64,000 bases of DNA from Dioscorea cayenensis subsp. rotundata (taxonomy: Eukaryota > Streptophyta > Magnoliopsida > Dioscoreales > Dioscoreaceae): positions 23,076,419 through 23,140,418 of the forward strand of contig NC_052480.1 of the NCBI RefSeq assembly GCF_009730915.1, given 5' to 3'. The notes beneath the pieces were generated by a model. It ran no database searches and was not told the origin of the DNA. It saw nothing but the letters and a program-made list of their open reading frames with translations. Shown here piece by piece: positions 32,301-45,955 of the stretch. Both the position numbers and the translations under genes were made by a program. The first letter of the stretch is position 1, and each line of letters begins with the position of its first letter.

Positions 32301-34371
32301 CTCTTTGATATAATTTATGGTATCAAAATAACTGAAACCCCTCAACAGCTATAGCCAATCCAGGATGCCTCTGGTTTCACTTGTAGATCAGCATCTTACA
32401 TGATAAATTTTTACCAATATATGTTGTTTTTGTGAACCTAAATGGTTTTACTGAGAAAGTGAAAAGTATAGGATTGAATCCTTGAATCAATACTAAATCA
32501 ATGTCATTAGATACTATGGATTAGGAAGCTAGGTGTTTGCATCTGATGCAAACGGAAAAAAATCCATTATCAAAAAACAATTAGTAACTTAACTGCCAGG
32601 TATTAGCTTATAAGTTATAACACATTATGAAATGCCAAGCAGCGGTGATCCTCAATTGGAGTAATATCTTTACACACTAACACCAAGCCCAGAAAATATC
32701 ATGATAAAGAGTACTAAATCCTCCAATGCAGTTAATGACGGTTGCAGAAATGGAAATTGGCTAATAACCAAACAAGTCTAATGCCATACCTGAAGTTTTT
32801 ATCAGTAAAAAGCTATTATTTTGTAAACCTTTTAGAGATTCAGTTTAAAAAATGATAGAACATAAAGCATTTTTTAGCACCAGAGGCATTGATCACATAC
32901 AACTGATTTAACCTGTGAAAAATATGCTCATATTATGTAGCAAACCGTAAGTTAAATTAGGATCTTACCACCAAAACCTTCAATTCTTTTTGCTTCTAGT
33001 CAAGATATTCCAAGAGAAAATAGTTCTGACAAAAAATAAATAAATATATATAGAAATAGCATACTTACTAGTTCATACATGATCTGAAATCCTTGTTTAA
33101 CAGACAATTGAGCATCAAAAAGAACCACCTGCAAACTCATAAAAGAGAAAAAGATTATGAGGCAATGTAGAGGAAGAGATGAAGCACACTAAGCCAATAG
33201 GGCTCAAAATGGCAATCAGCATACCTTGCTTGAAACAGGAAGCATATCATACACAGTATTATTTGACAAAATAGTAGATACCCAGCAGCGAGAATATTGA
33301 ATGAATACATCTAACAATTCTGCTGCTAATGTATCAGGAATGGTGCTAGATGGTGAGCCCTGATGACAAATAAGTTTAGAATAAATACTGCATTCACCAA
33401 TTTCGGGTAATTCAATCATATCTAGGAGGCTGAAATCAGAAAGAAAATCTTGAAAGAAAGAATGTGAGGTGAAATACAGAGCATACCGCATACAAAGCAG
33501 TACGAACATCCGTGCTTCTGACCATTTGTGGATCATCTTGTAGAGTTAAAGGCATGGTGTTTTCTTCCAATGTAACCAACAAATTATTTATCATACCATA
33601 ATCATCAGCGACATAAGGCAGCATTTCATCATATCGACATACACCATCAATCAAGAATCGGTACTGAAATTTATGACAAAAAAAAAATGAAAATAAAATG
33701 ATCCAGGACAGCATAAATATAAAGTTAATTCCTTCAAATAGATAAAAGAAAGGCTTCAAATTGGGCAAGCATGGTATCAATGTGAATCTACAAAGCACCA
33801 CTTAATCAAAAGTATCCCCATAGGGCCATTATTTTCAAAGACCAACAACTTAATTTCAAAAATTTCCCTTTTATGGTAACCATCACTAAATTCAGTACTG
33901 AAATCAACACTCAACAATCTGAGACCAGAAAAGATATCATTTACAATTTTTAAACTATTCCCCCAATCACTAACTAGAAATTCAGCTATTTTCACCAGTT
34001 TATAACAAAAGATCAGATCTTTTATAAAGCTTCAACTTCATTTTCTTCAAAAATAACTCATGACTAGAAAAAGAAAAGAGAATCCATATAAAAAAAGCAC
34101 ACAAGTTTCAGCAGTGCCACCTGATGGAATCCAACCGGAAGATCAAGGAACAACTGAAAACTCCCCGGCGAGTTCTCCAAAGGAAACATCACATAATGTT
34201 GCTCCCAACTACACAATCCAAAGAAAAAAAAAACAACTCTTTGCAGCAAGAATAGCAAAAAACTAATAATAAAAAAAAAACTTAAATGAAAAAAAGGAAA
34301 CACCTCACGAAAGAGCCAGTCACGCTGGCCTGTTGGCTGCCATGAGGCCACAATATCCTCACCAGAACCAT
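29375..34371 (-). CDS. SnRK1 beta-gamma regulatory subunit (SNF4-like, KIN-betagamma), 463 aa, 13 coding exons
   Basis: This plant-specific subunit joins a carbohydrate-binding module to adenylate-type CBS domains in the SnRK1 energy-sensing kinase. Minus-strand exons: 34371-34304, 34208-34121, 33663-33487, 33359-33225, 33128-33069, 32161-32072, 31637-31509, 31398-31254, 31156-30980, 30294-30231, 30106-30037, 29931-29832, 29463-29375. Phases agree throughout and sum to 463 codons plus TGA. The CBM48 domain fills residues about 4-75 (ILWPHGSQQASVTGSF, EQHYVMFPLENSPG, YRFLIDGVCRYDEMLPYV). Four CBS motifs follow, for example GLPVVPIWDPFRTTVGGML, ISSIPVFDPSSGD, KISSIPVVDCHGSLIDVFSR and VVRRLVIVDPISKQLRGIIS. 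The length is close to the roughly 480 residues usual for the family. The start is the ATG that opens the CBM frame. The gene is tail-to-tail with the U-box gene, and its upstream side borders a tandem repeat array. Confidence 0.92.
29580..29785. repeat. Foldback (MITE-like) inverted repeat in the last SNF4-like intron
   Basis: Two arms of about 50 bp (29606-29657 and 29687-29731) are imperfect reverse complements sharing AGCCGTTGG and CCAACATTGATGAACA. Outer sequences TTTATGGG and CCCATAAA also face each other. A nested hairpin (TCCATAGAT with ATCTATGGA) lies at about 29740-29765. It is inserted between TA microsatellites. The target duplication is unclear because of the flanking TA runs. 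Confidence 0.7.
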
Positions 34372-34548
34372 CTCCGGAGCACACACAGAAGAAAACCACT
34401 AATAGAGACCAGAAACAAAGAACGAATGTTGCACGTAGCTGTAGAAACCAGAGGAGAAGCGAAGCTCAAACCCTAGAATCAATGGAAACAAATCACTAGC
34501 CATTAGAGCAAGCATTGCTACTGAGAGTTCAATGAGAAATCTGAGAAA

Positions 34549-34570
34549 CAAAATATATGTATATATAAAA
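34549..34570 (-). promoter_or_regulatory. Candidate TATA box of the SNF4-like gene
   Basis: The minus strand reads TTTATATATACATATATT, about 180-200 bp before the start codon at 34371. This would give a leader of roughly 150 bp. The prediction is by position only. Confidence 0.4.
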
Positions 34571-37500
34571 ATTCCTTTTGGAGGAGTTAATTTTGAAGGG
34601 TTTTAGAAGCCTGCCGTGTGACTTCTTGCTAAAGGAGGGAAACGAGATGCGCGGTAAAACATATATATATATATATATATTAATAACAAGACTGTAATTT
34701 TTACATATTTATGTATAAAAAAAAATTGCCAAGACTATGACTAAATAAACTTTTGGGATGAATCAAGTGTCTTGTAGAACCCTTTAAATTTAGAAACGAT
34801 CATTTAGGCTATAATATTTTAAGAGTTAATTAATTTTTACAAAATTACAACTATTATCTTTTTATTTTCCATTAGAATTTTTCTATTGCTTCACTGGTGA
34901 TCTTCTTCTTCGCTATAGCGAGAAAAAAAAAACCCTCATTTCTTTTGAACTAGATGTTTATTGGTGTAATAGTGCTCCGATACAGTCTAAAAATCACAGA
35001 ATCTTGATTAAATTAGAGAAAAAATAGCAAGGTTTAGAACTAAGTGAATACCAATGGGAGGCCATAGATTTAATTTTGAGGGTTTCATTTTGGGAGAGTT
35101 TGTTTCTGTTTGAGGATTTTGACATAATTTAAACAAGTTGTGGTAGTAGCAGTGGCTGGAATGAATAACAAAACCATACTTATGGTAACTCTCGTCAGTT
35201 CAGACAGATCAATAATGAGCTCATTATCTAATTATGTTGAGATTGCGAGACTAAGAGTAGACCAAAAGATATAAACAAGAGAGGTTGTTTGGATAAAAAA
35301 TTCCCAAAATAGATCAAAACTCGAGTTTAAAAATGTGATGCCATTTTATGACAGATTAGGAAAAGAACTAACCTGATCATGTCCTTACAAGGCAAATCAG
35401 TGATGTTAAGGTGGTTGATGATGAAGATGAGGAAATTGACATTAAAGAAGAAGGTGGCGAGGTCACACTGCGCACGCCAGGATGGAGATGGTGAACCAGC
35501 AATAAGGTAGAATATTGAATTTTAGAAATTAGGGATAAATTGTGACCATTTATTTTTATCTGTTTTTTCATTTTAATAAACAATTAATAAAATTATTCAT
35601 TATAATTATTATTTTTAAATCATCACAGAGTTCATTTAAGTAAAGTTAAAAAAAGAAATAACAGCCGGCCGTTGATTATCCAATCCAATAGGCCGATCCT
35701 AGCCCGATCCAACAATTGATTCTAAAAGTCAAACCCATGAGCTAGGCCATGAACTTCATATTGTAAAACTTGGGCCTGCCCAGCTTGGCCCAAACTATTC
35801 ATGAGGCCCTTCGGATCTAGTCTTGAGATGGGTCAAAGCCTTAATATTCTGGGCTCGGTAGGCAAGGCCCAATGATGAAAGAGATGGATGTTGGTGTGTT
35901 TTATATGTCAGCTATTTTATAAATATCATGCACGCGTACTACATCAATGATGACTAAAATAAGATAGTAGCATTTTAAAAAATAATTAACTTTTATGAAA
36001 TTACACTAACACCTTATCCCTTATCTTTTTCAGCGTCACAATTTTCCTATTGCTTCCCTGCCGATCTCCTTCTTCATAATAACTAGAAAAAAAGACCCTC
36101 ATTTCTCCATAACTAGGTGTTTGTTGCTGTAACAATGCTCTGTTAAGGCCTAAAAATCGCAAGAATCTCGATGAAATCATAGAGAAAATAGCCTCGTTTA
36201 GGAACTAAGTAAATACCCATGGGAAGCCATATTTTGGGGGGAGAGGGGTTGTTTCTATTTGCGGATTGTCAGGCAATTAAAACATGTTGCTACTATACCA
36301 GTGGCCGGAATGAGGAACAATACCATACTTATGGCAACTCTCGCCCGATCTGACAGATCAATAATGAACTCGTTACCTAATTATGTTGAGACTGCGAGGT
36401 TAAGACCATGTTGTTATAACGCAAATCGGTGATGTTGAGGTGGTGATGATGAACATGAGGAAGTTGGCATTGAAGAAGAAGGCGGCGAGGTCACACCGCG
36501 CACGCCAGGATGGAGATGGTGAACCAGCAAAATGGTAGAATATTAAATTTTAAAAATTAGGGATAAGTGGGGATCTTTTATGTCTATTTGTTTTAATTTA
36601 TTTTAATAATCAATTAATAACATTATTGATTATAATTATTATTTTTAAATCATCACATAGTTTAATTAAGTAAAGTTAGAGAGAGAAATAACAGCGGGCC
36701 GGTAGGAGCCCAATCCAATAGGCCGATCCTAGCCCGATTCATCAAGTTATTTGTAAAAGCCAAACCCATGAGCTAGGCCATGGGCTTCATATTTTAAAAA
36801 TAGGGCCGGCTTAGCCCTACTTAAACTATTCATGAGTTACTTCAGATATGGGCTTGAGCTAGACTAAAGCCTTAATTTTCTGGGCTCAATAGGCCAAGTC
36901 CAATGATGAGAGAGATGGATGCTGATATGTTTTATATGTCAACTATTTATCATGCACACATACTACATCAATGATGATTATAATAAGATAGTAGCCTTAT
37001 AAAAGCTAATTGACTTTTATGAAATTACACTATCACCTTATCCCTTATCTTTTTCACCATCACAATTTTCCTATTGTTTCACTGGTGATCTCATTCTTCG
37101 CAATAACTAGAAAAAAAGAACCTCATTTCTACTTAACTAGGTGCTTATTGGTATATTAGTTCTCTAATAAGAACTAAAAATTGTAGAATTTCAACAAAAT
37201 CAGAGCTAAAATAGCAAGGTCTAGAACTAAGTGAATATTCATTGGAAGCCATAGATCTAGTTTTGATGGTTTTTGGGGGGGGTTCTATTGGGGATTTTCA
37301 CGCCATGTTGCAGTAGTATTAGTGGCCGGATGAATAACAAAACCATACTTATGGCAACTTTCGCCCGATCAGATAGATCAATAATAAACTCGTTACCTAA
37401 TTATGTTGAGACTGCGAGGCTAAGACCATATGGAAAGATATAGACAAGAGATGTTGTTTGGGTAAAGATTCCCATAATAGATTGGGACTTGAGTTTAAGG

Positions 37501-38425
37501 ATATGATGCCATTTTATGAAAGATTGGGAGAAGAACTGACCTGATCATGTTGTTACAACGCAAATTGTGATGTTGAGGTGGTTGATGACGAAGATGAGGA
37601 AGTTGGCATCAAAGAAGGTGGCAAGGTCACACTGTGCACGTGCAGGATGGAGATGGTAAATCAACAAAAGGGCAGAATATTGAATTTTAGAAATTAGGGA
37701 TGAGTGGGGACCTTTTATTTTCATTTGTTTTTATTTATTTTAATAATCAATTAATAACATTATTGATTATAATTATTATTTTTAAATCATTATAGAGTTT
37801 AATTAAATAAAGTTAGATAAAGAAATAACGGTGGGCAGCTAAGAGCCCAATCTAATAGACCGATCATAGCCCGATCCAACAAGTTATTTAAAAAAGCCAA
37901 ACCCATGAGCTAGGCCATGGGCTTCATATTTTAAAAATTGGGCCGGCCCAACCCTACCCAAACTATTTATGAGTTAGTTCAGATATGGGCTTGAGCTAGA
38001 CTAAAACCTTAATTTTCTGGGCTCAATAGGCCCGGCCCAATAATGAGAGAGATGGATGCTGATATGTTTTATATGTCAACTATTTATCATGCACACGTAC
38101 TACATCAGTGACGACTATAATAAGACAGTAGTCTTATAAAAACTAATTGACTTTTATAAAATTACGGTATCACCTTATCCCTTTTCTTTTTCACCACATA
38201 ATTTTCCTATTGTTTCGCTGGTGATCTCCTTCTTCGCAATAACTAGAAAAAAAAGAACCTCATTTCTGCTTAACTAGGTGCTTATTGGTATAATAGTTCT
38301 CTAATAAGAACTAAAAATCACAGAATTTTGATGAAATCAGAGCGAAAATAGCAAGGTCTATAACTAAGTGAATATTCATTGGCAGCCATAGATTTTGAGG
38401 GTTTTGTTTTTGTTTTTTTCTTTTT

Positions 38426-38449
38426 GGGGGAGGGGAGGAGGGAAGGGGG
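38426..38449 (+). repeat. G-rich tract in an array monomer (quadruplex-capable)
   Basis: Four or more runs of at least three G occur within 24 bp, at the position of the monomer that holds TG repeats or G-runs in its neighbours. Confidence 0.75.
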
Positions 38450-40741
38450 TTGTTTCTGTTTGGGGATTTTCATGCAATTTAAACATGTTGCAGTCGTACC
38501 AGTGGCCGGATGAATAACAAAACCATAGTTATGGCAACTCTCACCCGATCGGACATATCAATAATAAACTCATTACCTAATTATGTTGAGACTACGAGGT
38601 TAAGACCATACAGAAAGACATAGACAAGAGAGGTTGTTTGGGTAAAGATTCCCATAATAGATTGGGAATTGAGTTTAAGGATATGATGCCATTTTATGAA
38701 AGATTGGGAGAAGAACAGACCTGATCATGTCGTTATAATGCAAATCAGTGATGTTGAGGTGGATGATGATGAAGATGAGGAAGTTAGGATCGAAGAAGAA
38801 AGCGGCAAGGTCGCACCGCACACACACAGGATGGAGATGGTGAACCAACAAAAGGGCAGAATATTGAATTTTAGAAATTAGGGATGAGTGGGGATCTTTT
38901 ATGTCTATTTGTTTTTATTTATTTTAATAATCAATTAATAAAATTATTGATTATAATTATTATTTTTAAATCATCATATAGTTTAATTAAGTGAAGTTAG
39001 AGAAAGAAATAACAGTGGGCCGGTAAGAGCCCAATCTAATAGACCAATCGTAGCCCGATCCAACAAGCTATTTGAAAAGGCCAAACCCATGAGCTAGGCC
39101 ATGGGCTTTATATTTTAAAAATTGGGCCGGCCTAGCCCGGCCCAAACTATTCATGAGTTACTTCATATATGGGCTTGAGCTAGACTAATGAATTAATTTT
39201 CTAGGCTCAATAGGCCCAGCCCAATGATGATAGGATGGATGTTGATATGTTTTATATATCAACTATTTATCATGCACACGTAGTACATCAATGATGACTA
39301 TAATGAGACAGTAGCCTTATAAAAACTAATTGACTTTTATGAAATTACACTATCACCTTATCCCTTATCTTTTTCACCATCACAATTTTCCTATTGCTTC
39401 ACTAGCAATCTCTTTCTTCACAATAGCTAGAAAAAAAAGAACCTCATTTTTGCTTAACTAGGTGCCTATTGGTGTAATAGTTCTCCGATAAGGACTAAAA
39501 ATCTTAGAATCTCAACGAAATCAGAGCGAAAATAGCAAGGTCTAGAACTAAGTGAATACTCATTGGAAGCCATAGATCTAATTTTGAGGGTTTAATTTTG
39601 GGGGGATTTGTTTCTATTTGAGGATTTTTCACGCAATTTAAACATGTTGCGATATTACCAGTGGTCGGAACGAATAACAAAACCATACTTATGACAACTC
39701 TCGCCCTATCTGAAAAATCAATAATGAACTCATTATTTAATTATGTTGAGACTGAGAGTTATACTGAAAGATATAGACAAGAGAGGTGGTTTGGGTAAAG
39801 ATTCCCATAATAGATCGGGACTCGAGTTTAAAGATGTGATGCAATTTTATGAAAGATTGGGAGAAGAACTAACCTGATTATACTGTTACAACACAAATCG
39901 GTGATGTTGAGGTGGTTGATGATGAAGATGAGAAAGTTGGCATCGAAGAAGAAGGCGACGAGGTCACACCGCGCAAGCAAGGATGGAGATGGTGAACTAG
40001 CAAAAGGGTAGGATATTGAATTTTAGAAATTAGGGATGAGAGGGGACCTTTTATTTTTATTTGTTTTTATTTATTTTAATATTCAATTAATAAAATTATT
40101 GATTATAATTATTATTTTTAAATCATCATAGAGTTTAATTAAGTAGAGTTTTAAAAAGAAATAACAGCGGCCCGGTAAGAGCCCAATCCAATAACTCGAT
40201 CCTAGCGCGATCCAACAAGTAATTCAAAAAGGCCAAACCCATAAGCTATGCCATGGGCTTCATATTTTAAAACTTGGGCCGCCCCAGCCAGGCCCAAACT
40301 ATACATTCATGAGTTCCTTAGGATATGGGCTTGAGCTAGGCCAAAGCCTCAATTTTCTGAGCTCAATAAGCCCGTCCCAATGATGAGAGAGATGGATGCT
40401 GATATGTTTTATATGTCAACTATTTATCATGCATGCGTACTACATCAATGATTACTATAATAAGACAGTAGCCTTGTAAAAACTAATTCACTTTTATGAA
40501 ATTACACTATCACCTTATCCCTTATCATTTTTAGCATCACAATTTTTCTATTCCTTTGCTGGCAATCTCCTTCGTTACAATAACTAGAAAAAAATCATTT
40601 CTAGTGAATTAGGTGTTTGTTAGTGTAACAGTGCTTTTTTAAGGCCTAAAAATTGCAAGAATCTGGACGAAATCAAAGAGAAAATAGCATGGTCTAGATC
40701 TAAGTGAATACCCATGTTAAGCCATAAATCTAATTTTGAGG

Positions 40742-40743
<2 letters not shown>

Positions 40744-40784
<41 letters not shown>
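40744..40784 (+). repeat. (TG)n microsatellite in an array monomer
   Basis: About twenty TG units are followed by GGTGTGGGGGGG. They occupy the same monomer position as the G-runs of other copies. A shorter version lies at about 41949-41979. Confidence 0.9.
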
Positions 40785-40785
<1 letters not shown>

Positions 40786-43117
40786 TGTGGGGGGGTTCTA
40801 TTTGCGATTTTCACGCAATTAAAAAGTGTTGCTGTTGTACTAGTGGCTGGAATGAATAACAAAACTATACTTATGGAAACTCTCGCCCAATCTGATTTAT
40901 CAATAATAAACTCGTTACCTAATTATGTTGAGATTGCAAGGATAAGACCCTACAGAAAGATATAGACAAGAGAGGTTGTTTGGGTAAAGATTCCTATAAT
41001 AGATCAGGACTCGAGTTTAAAGATATGATGTCATTTTATGAAAGATTAGGAGAAGAACTGACCTGATCATGTCATTACAACGCAAATCGGTGATGTTGAG
41101 ATGGTTGATGATGAATATATATGAGGAAGTTGGCATCGAAGACTAAGGCTGCGAGGTCACACTGCGCACGCCAGGATGGAGATGGTGAACCAGCAAAAGG
41201 GTAGGATTTTGAATTTTAGAAATTAGGGATGAGTGGGGACCTTTTATTTTTATCTATTTTTTTATTTTAATATTCAATTAATAAAATTATTGATTATAAT
41301 TATTATTTTTAAATCATCGCAGAGTTTAATTAAGTAGATTTTTAAAAAGAAATAATAGCGGCCTAGTAAGAGTCCAATCCAAGAAGTTGATCCTAGCCCG
41401 ATCCAACAAGTAATTCAAAAAGCCAAACCCTTGAGTTAGGCTATGGGCTTCATATTTTAAAACTTGGGTCGGCCAAGCCCGGCCCAAACTATTCATGAGT
41501 CCCTTCGGATATGGACTTGAGCTAGGCCAAAGCCTCAATTTTCTGGGCTCAATAGGCCCGGCCCAATGATGAGAGAGATGGATGCTGATATGTTTTATAT
41601 GTCAACTATTTATCATGCATGTGTACTACATCAATGATGACTATAATAAGACAATAGAATTGTAAAAACTAATTAACTTTTATGAAATTACACTATCACC
41701 TTATCCTTTCTCTTTTTCACCATCACAATTTTCTTATTACTTCGTTGGGGATCTATTTCTTTGTAATAGCTAGAAAAAAAGACACTCATTTTTGGTTAAC
41801 TAGGTACTTATTGGTGTAACAGTTCTCCAATAAGGACTAAAAATTGCAGAATCTTGACGAAATCAGAGAGAAAATAGCCCGGTCTACAACTAAATGAATA
41901 CCCATGGGAAGCCATAGATCTAATTTTGAGGGTTTAATTTTTCCTTTTTGTGTGTGTGTGTGTGTGTGTGGGGGGGGGGTGGGTTTCTATTTGAGAATTT
42001 TCACGTAATTTAAACATATTACTACAGTACTAATGGCCGGAATGAGTAACAAAACCATATTTATGGCAACTCTCACCCAATATGATAGATCAATAATGAA
42101 CTCGTTACCTAATTATGTTGAGACTGCGAGGCTAAAAGCAGATAGAAAGATATAAACAAGAGAGGTTATTTGGATAAAGATTCAAATAATACAATAGGAC
42201 TTGAGTTTAAGGATGTGATGCCATTTTATGAAAGATTGGGAGAAGAACTGACTTAATCATGCCGTTACAATGCAAATCGGTGATGTTAAGGTGGTTGATG
42301 ATGAAGATGAGGAAGTTGGCATCGAAGAAGAAGACGGCGAGGCCACACCCCGCACGCTAGGATGGAGATGGTGAACCAGTAAAAGGGTAGAACATTGAAT
42401 ATTAGAAATTAGGGATGAGTAGTGCCTTTTATTTTTATTTGTTTTCATTTATTTTAATAATCAATGAATAAATTTATTGATTATAATTATTATTTTTAAA
42501 TCATCACAGAGTTTAATTAAGTAAAGTTGGAGAAAGAAATAATAGCGGCCCTGTAAGAGCCCAATCCAATAGGCCGATCCTAGCCCGATCCAACAATTAA
42601 TCCAAAATGCCAAACCAATGGGCTTCATATTTTAAAACTTGGGCCGGCCCAGCCTGGCCCAAACTATTCATAAGTTCCTTTTGATCTAGGCTTGAGCTAG
42701 GCCAAAGCCTCAATTTTCTTGGCTCAATAGGCCCGACCCAATGATGAGAGAGATGGATGCTGATATGTTTTATATGTCAACTATTTATTATGCACGCGTA
42801 CTACATTAATGATGACCATGATAAGATAGCAGCCTTGTAAAAACTAATTAACTTTTATAAAATTACACTATCACCTTATCCCTTATCTTTTTCACTATCA
42901 CATTTTTCCTATTGCTTTGCTGGCAATCTCCTTCTTCGCAATAGCTAGAAAGAAAAAGACCCTCATTTCTACTTAACTAGGTGTTTATTGGTGTAACAGT
43001 TCTCCAATAAGGACTAAAAATTGCAGAATCTCGACAAAATCAGAGCGAAAATAGCAAGGTCTAGAACTAAGTGAATACTCATTGGAAACCATAAATCTAA
43101 TTTTGAGGGTTTAATTT

Positions 43118-43139
43118 GGGGAGGGAGGGGGGAGAGGGG
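43118..43139 (+). repeat. G-rich tract in an array monomer (quadruplex-capable)
   Basis: The pattern is G4-A-G3-A-G6-AGA-G4, a textbook quadruplex arrangement, at the variable site of the monomer. Confidence 0.75.
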
Positions 43140-45332
43140 TTTGTTTCTATTTGGGGATTTTCAAGCAATTTAAACATGTTGCGACAGTACCAGTGGCCGG
43201 AATGAATAACAAAACCATACTTATGGCAACTCTCGCCCGTTGTGACAGATCAATAATGAACTTGTTATCTAATTATGTTGAGTCTGCGAGGCTAAGACCA
43301 TACGGAAAGATATAGACAAGAAAGGTTGTTTGGGTAAAGATTCCCATAATAGATCTGAACTCGAGTTTAAAGATGTGATGCCATTTTATGAAAGATTGGG
43401 AGAAGAACTGACCTGATCATGTCGTTACAACACAAATCGGTGATGTTGAGGTAGTTGATGATGAAGTTGAAGAAGTTGGCACCGAAAAAGAAGGCGGCGA
43501 GGTCACACGGCGTATGCGAGGATGGAGATGGTGAACCAGCAAAAGGCTAGAATATTGAATTTTAGAAATTAGGGATAAGTGGGGACCTTTTATTTTTATT
43601 TATTTTATTCATTTTAACTATCAATTAATAAATTATTGATTATAACTATTATTTTTAAATCATCACATAGTTTAATTAAGTAAAGCTGGAGAAAATAATA
43701 ATAGCGGGCCAGTAAGACCCCAATCCAATAGGCCGATCCAACAAGTAATTCAAAAAGCCAAACCCATAAACTACAACATGGGCTTCATATTTTAAAACTT
43801 GGGCAGCCCCAGCCCGGCCCAAACTATATATTTATGAGTTCCTTCAGATATGGGCTTGAGCTAGGCCAAAGCCTCAATTTTCTAGGTTCAATAGGCCCAA
43901 CCCAATGATGAGAGAGATGATTGCTGATATGTTTTATATATAAACTATTTATCATGCACGCGTACTACATTAATGATGACTATAATAAGACAGTAGCCTT
44001 GTAAAAACTAATTAACTTTTATGAAATTACACTATCACCTTATCCCTTATCTTTTTTCACCATCACAATTTTCCTATTGCACTGGCGATCTTCTTCTTCG
44101 TAATAACTAGAAAAAAAAAGAACTTCATTTCTGCTTAACTAGATGCTTATTCTTGTACCAGTTCTCCGATAAAGACTGAAAATAGTAGAATCTTGACGAA
44201 ATCAGAGCAAAAATAGCAAGGCCTAGAACTAAGTGAATACTCATTGGAAGCCATAGATCTAATTTTGAAGGGTTTTTTGGGGGTGGGTGGGGCGTGTGTG
44301 TGTGTGTGTTTCTATTTCATGCAATTTAAACATGTTGCGACAATACTAGTGGCCGGAATGATTGACAAAACCATACTTATGGCAACTCTCGCCTGATTTG
44401 ACATATCAATAATGAACTCGTTATCTAATTATGTTGAGACCGCGAGGCTAAGAGCAGACCGAAAGATATAAACATGAGAGGTTGTTTGGGTAAAGGTTCC
44501 AATAATAGATCGATACTCGAGTTTAAGGATGTGATACCATTTTATGAAAGATTGGGAGAAGAACTGACCTGATCATGTTGTTACAGTGAAAATTAGTGAT
44601 GTTAAGGTGGTTAATGATGTAGATGAGAAAGTTGACATCGAAGAAGAAGGTGGCGTGGTCACACCACGCACACTAGGATGGATATGGTTAACCAGCAAAA
44701 TGGTAGAATATTGAATTTTAGAAATTAGGGATAAGTGGGGACCTTTTATTTTTATTTGTTTTTATTCATTTTAATAATCAATTAATAAAATTGTTCATTA
44801 TAATTATTATTTTTAAATCATCATAGAGTTGAATTAAGTAAAGTTAAAGTAAGAAATAACAGTGGGCCAATAAGAGCTCAATCCAATTGGTCGATCCTAG
44901 CCCAATCCAGCAATTAATTCAAAAAGCCAAACCCATGAGCTAGGCCATGGACTTTATATTTTAAAACTCGGGCCGGCCCAGCTTGGCCCAAACTATTCAT
45001 GAGACCCTTTGGATCTGGGCTTGAGCTAGGTTAAAGCCTCAATTTTCTGGGTATGGTAGGCCCGGCCCAATGATTGGAGAGATGGATGTTGGTATGTTTT
45101 ATATTGTCAGATATTTTATAAATATCATGCACGCATACTACATCAATGATCACTACAATAAGATAGTACTATATTAAAAATAATTAAGTTTTATGAAATT
45201 ACACTATCACCTTATCCCTTATCTTCTAACCATCACAATTTTCTTATTGCTTCGCTGGCAATCTCCTTCTTTGCAATAGCAAGAAAAAAAAAGACCCTCA
45301 TTTCTCCTAAACTAGGTGTTTATTGGTGTAAC

Positions 45333-45955
45333 CATAGTTATCAAACCCGGACCGGCCCGGCGGTCGGACCGGTTGACCCGGTGACCCGGTGCTTCAACCG
45401 GTCCGGGTCTTTAATTAGACCGGTTATGCAATCAACCCGTTCTGACCCGCATTGACCCGCTTTGACCCGGTGGTTAGACCGGTTGACCCAGCGGTCGGAC
45501 TGATTGACCCGGCGGTCGAACCAGTTGACCCGGCGGTCAGACCAATTGACCCAGTTTGATTTGTAATTTCAATTTTGAACTTTGGTTATATATTGGATTG
45601 AGTTTGGTTTGATAGTTTGATGATAAATTTAAACTTTTATTGTGAATTAGTATTGTTATGTATTGATATTATATGAAGTTTGAGCTTTTTTCCTCTTTTC
45701 TACTACTTCCAAATCAAAGATTAGCAATTATTTTGTATTTTTTCCATCAAATTATTTATTTGATAACTAATAATTCATGGATATTATTATGATATATTAT
45801 TATATAATTAAAAACTAATTTATAATTTTAAAAATAATATTTTAAAATATTTTTATCAACCCAGCATTGACCCAAATGACCCGACGGTTGAACCAATTGA
45901 CCCGTGACCCAGAGTCTTGACCGGGTCAATGCCCGGGCCGGGTCTGATAACTATG
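45333..45955. mobile_element. hAT-type non-autonomous element inside one array monomer, 623 bp
   Basis: The ends CATAGTTATCAAACCCGG and CCGGGTCTGATAACTATG are near-perfect inverted repeats. They are flanked by an exact 8-bp duplication GGTGTAAC (45325-45332 and 45956-45963). The left third consists of repeated GACCCGG and GGTCGGACCGG words; the centre is AT-rich; nothing is encoded. Omitting it leaves a monomer of normal length. The 8-bp duplication suggests hAT. Confidence 0.88.

Noticed and set aside
34064-34399. Long minus frame reading through the first SNF4-like introns
   Set aside because: It contains poly-Phe/Leu intron sequence; the spliced model with CBM48 motifs and consistent phases is better.
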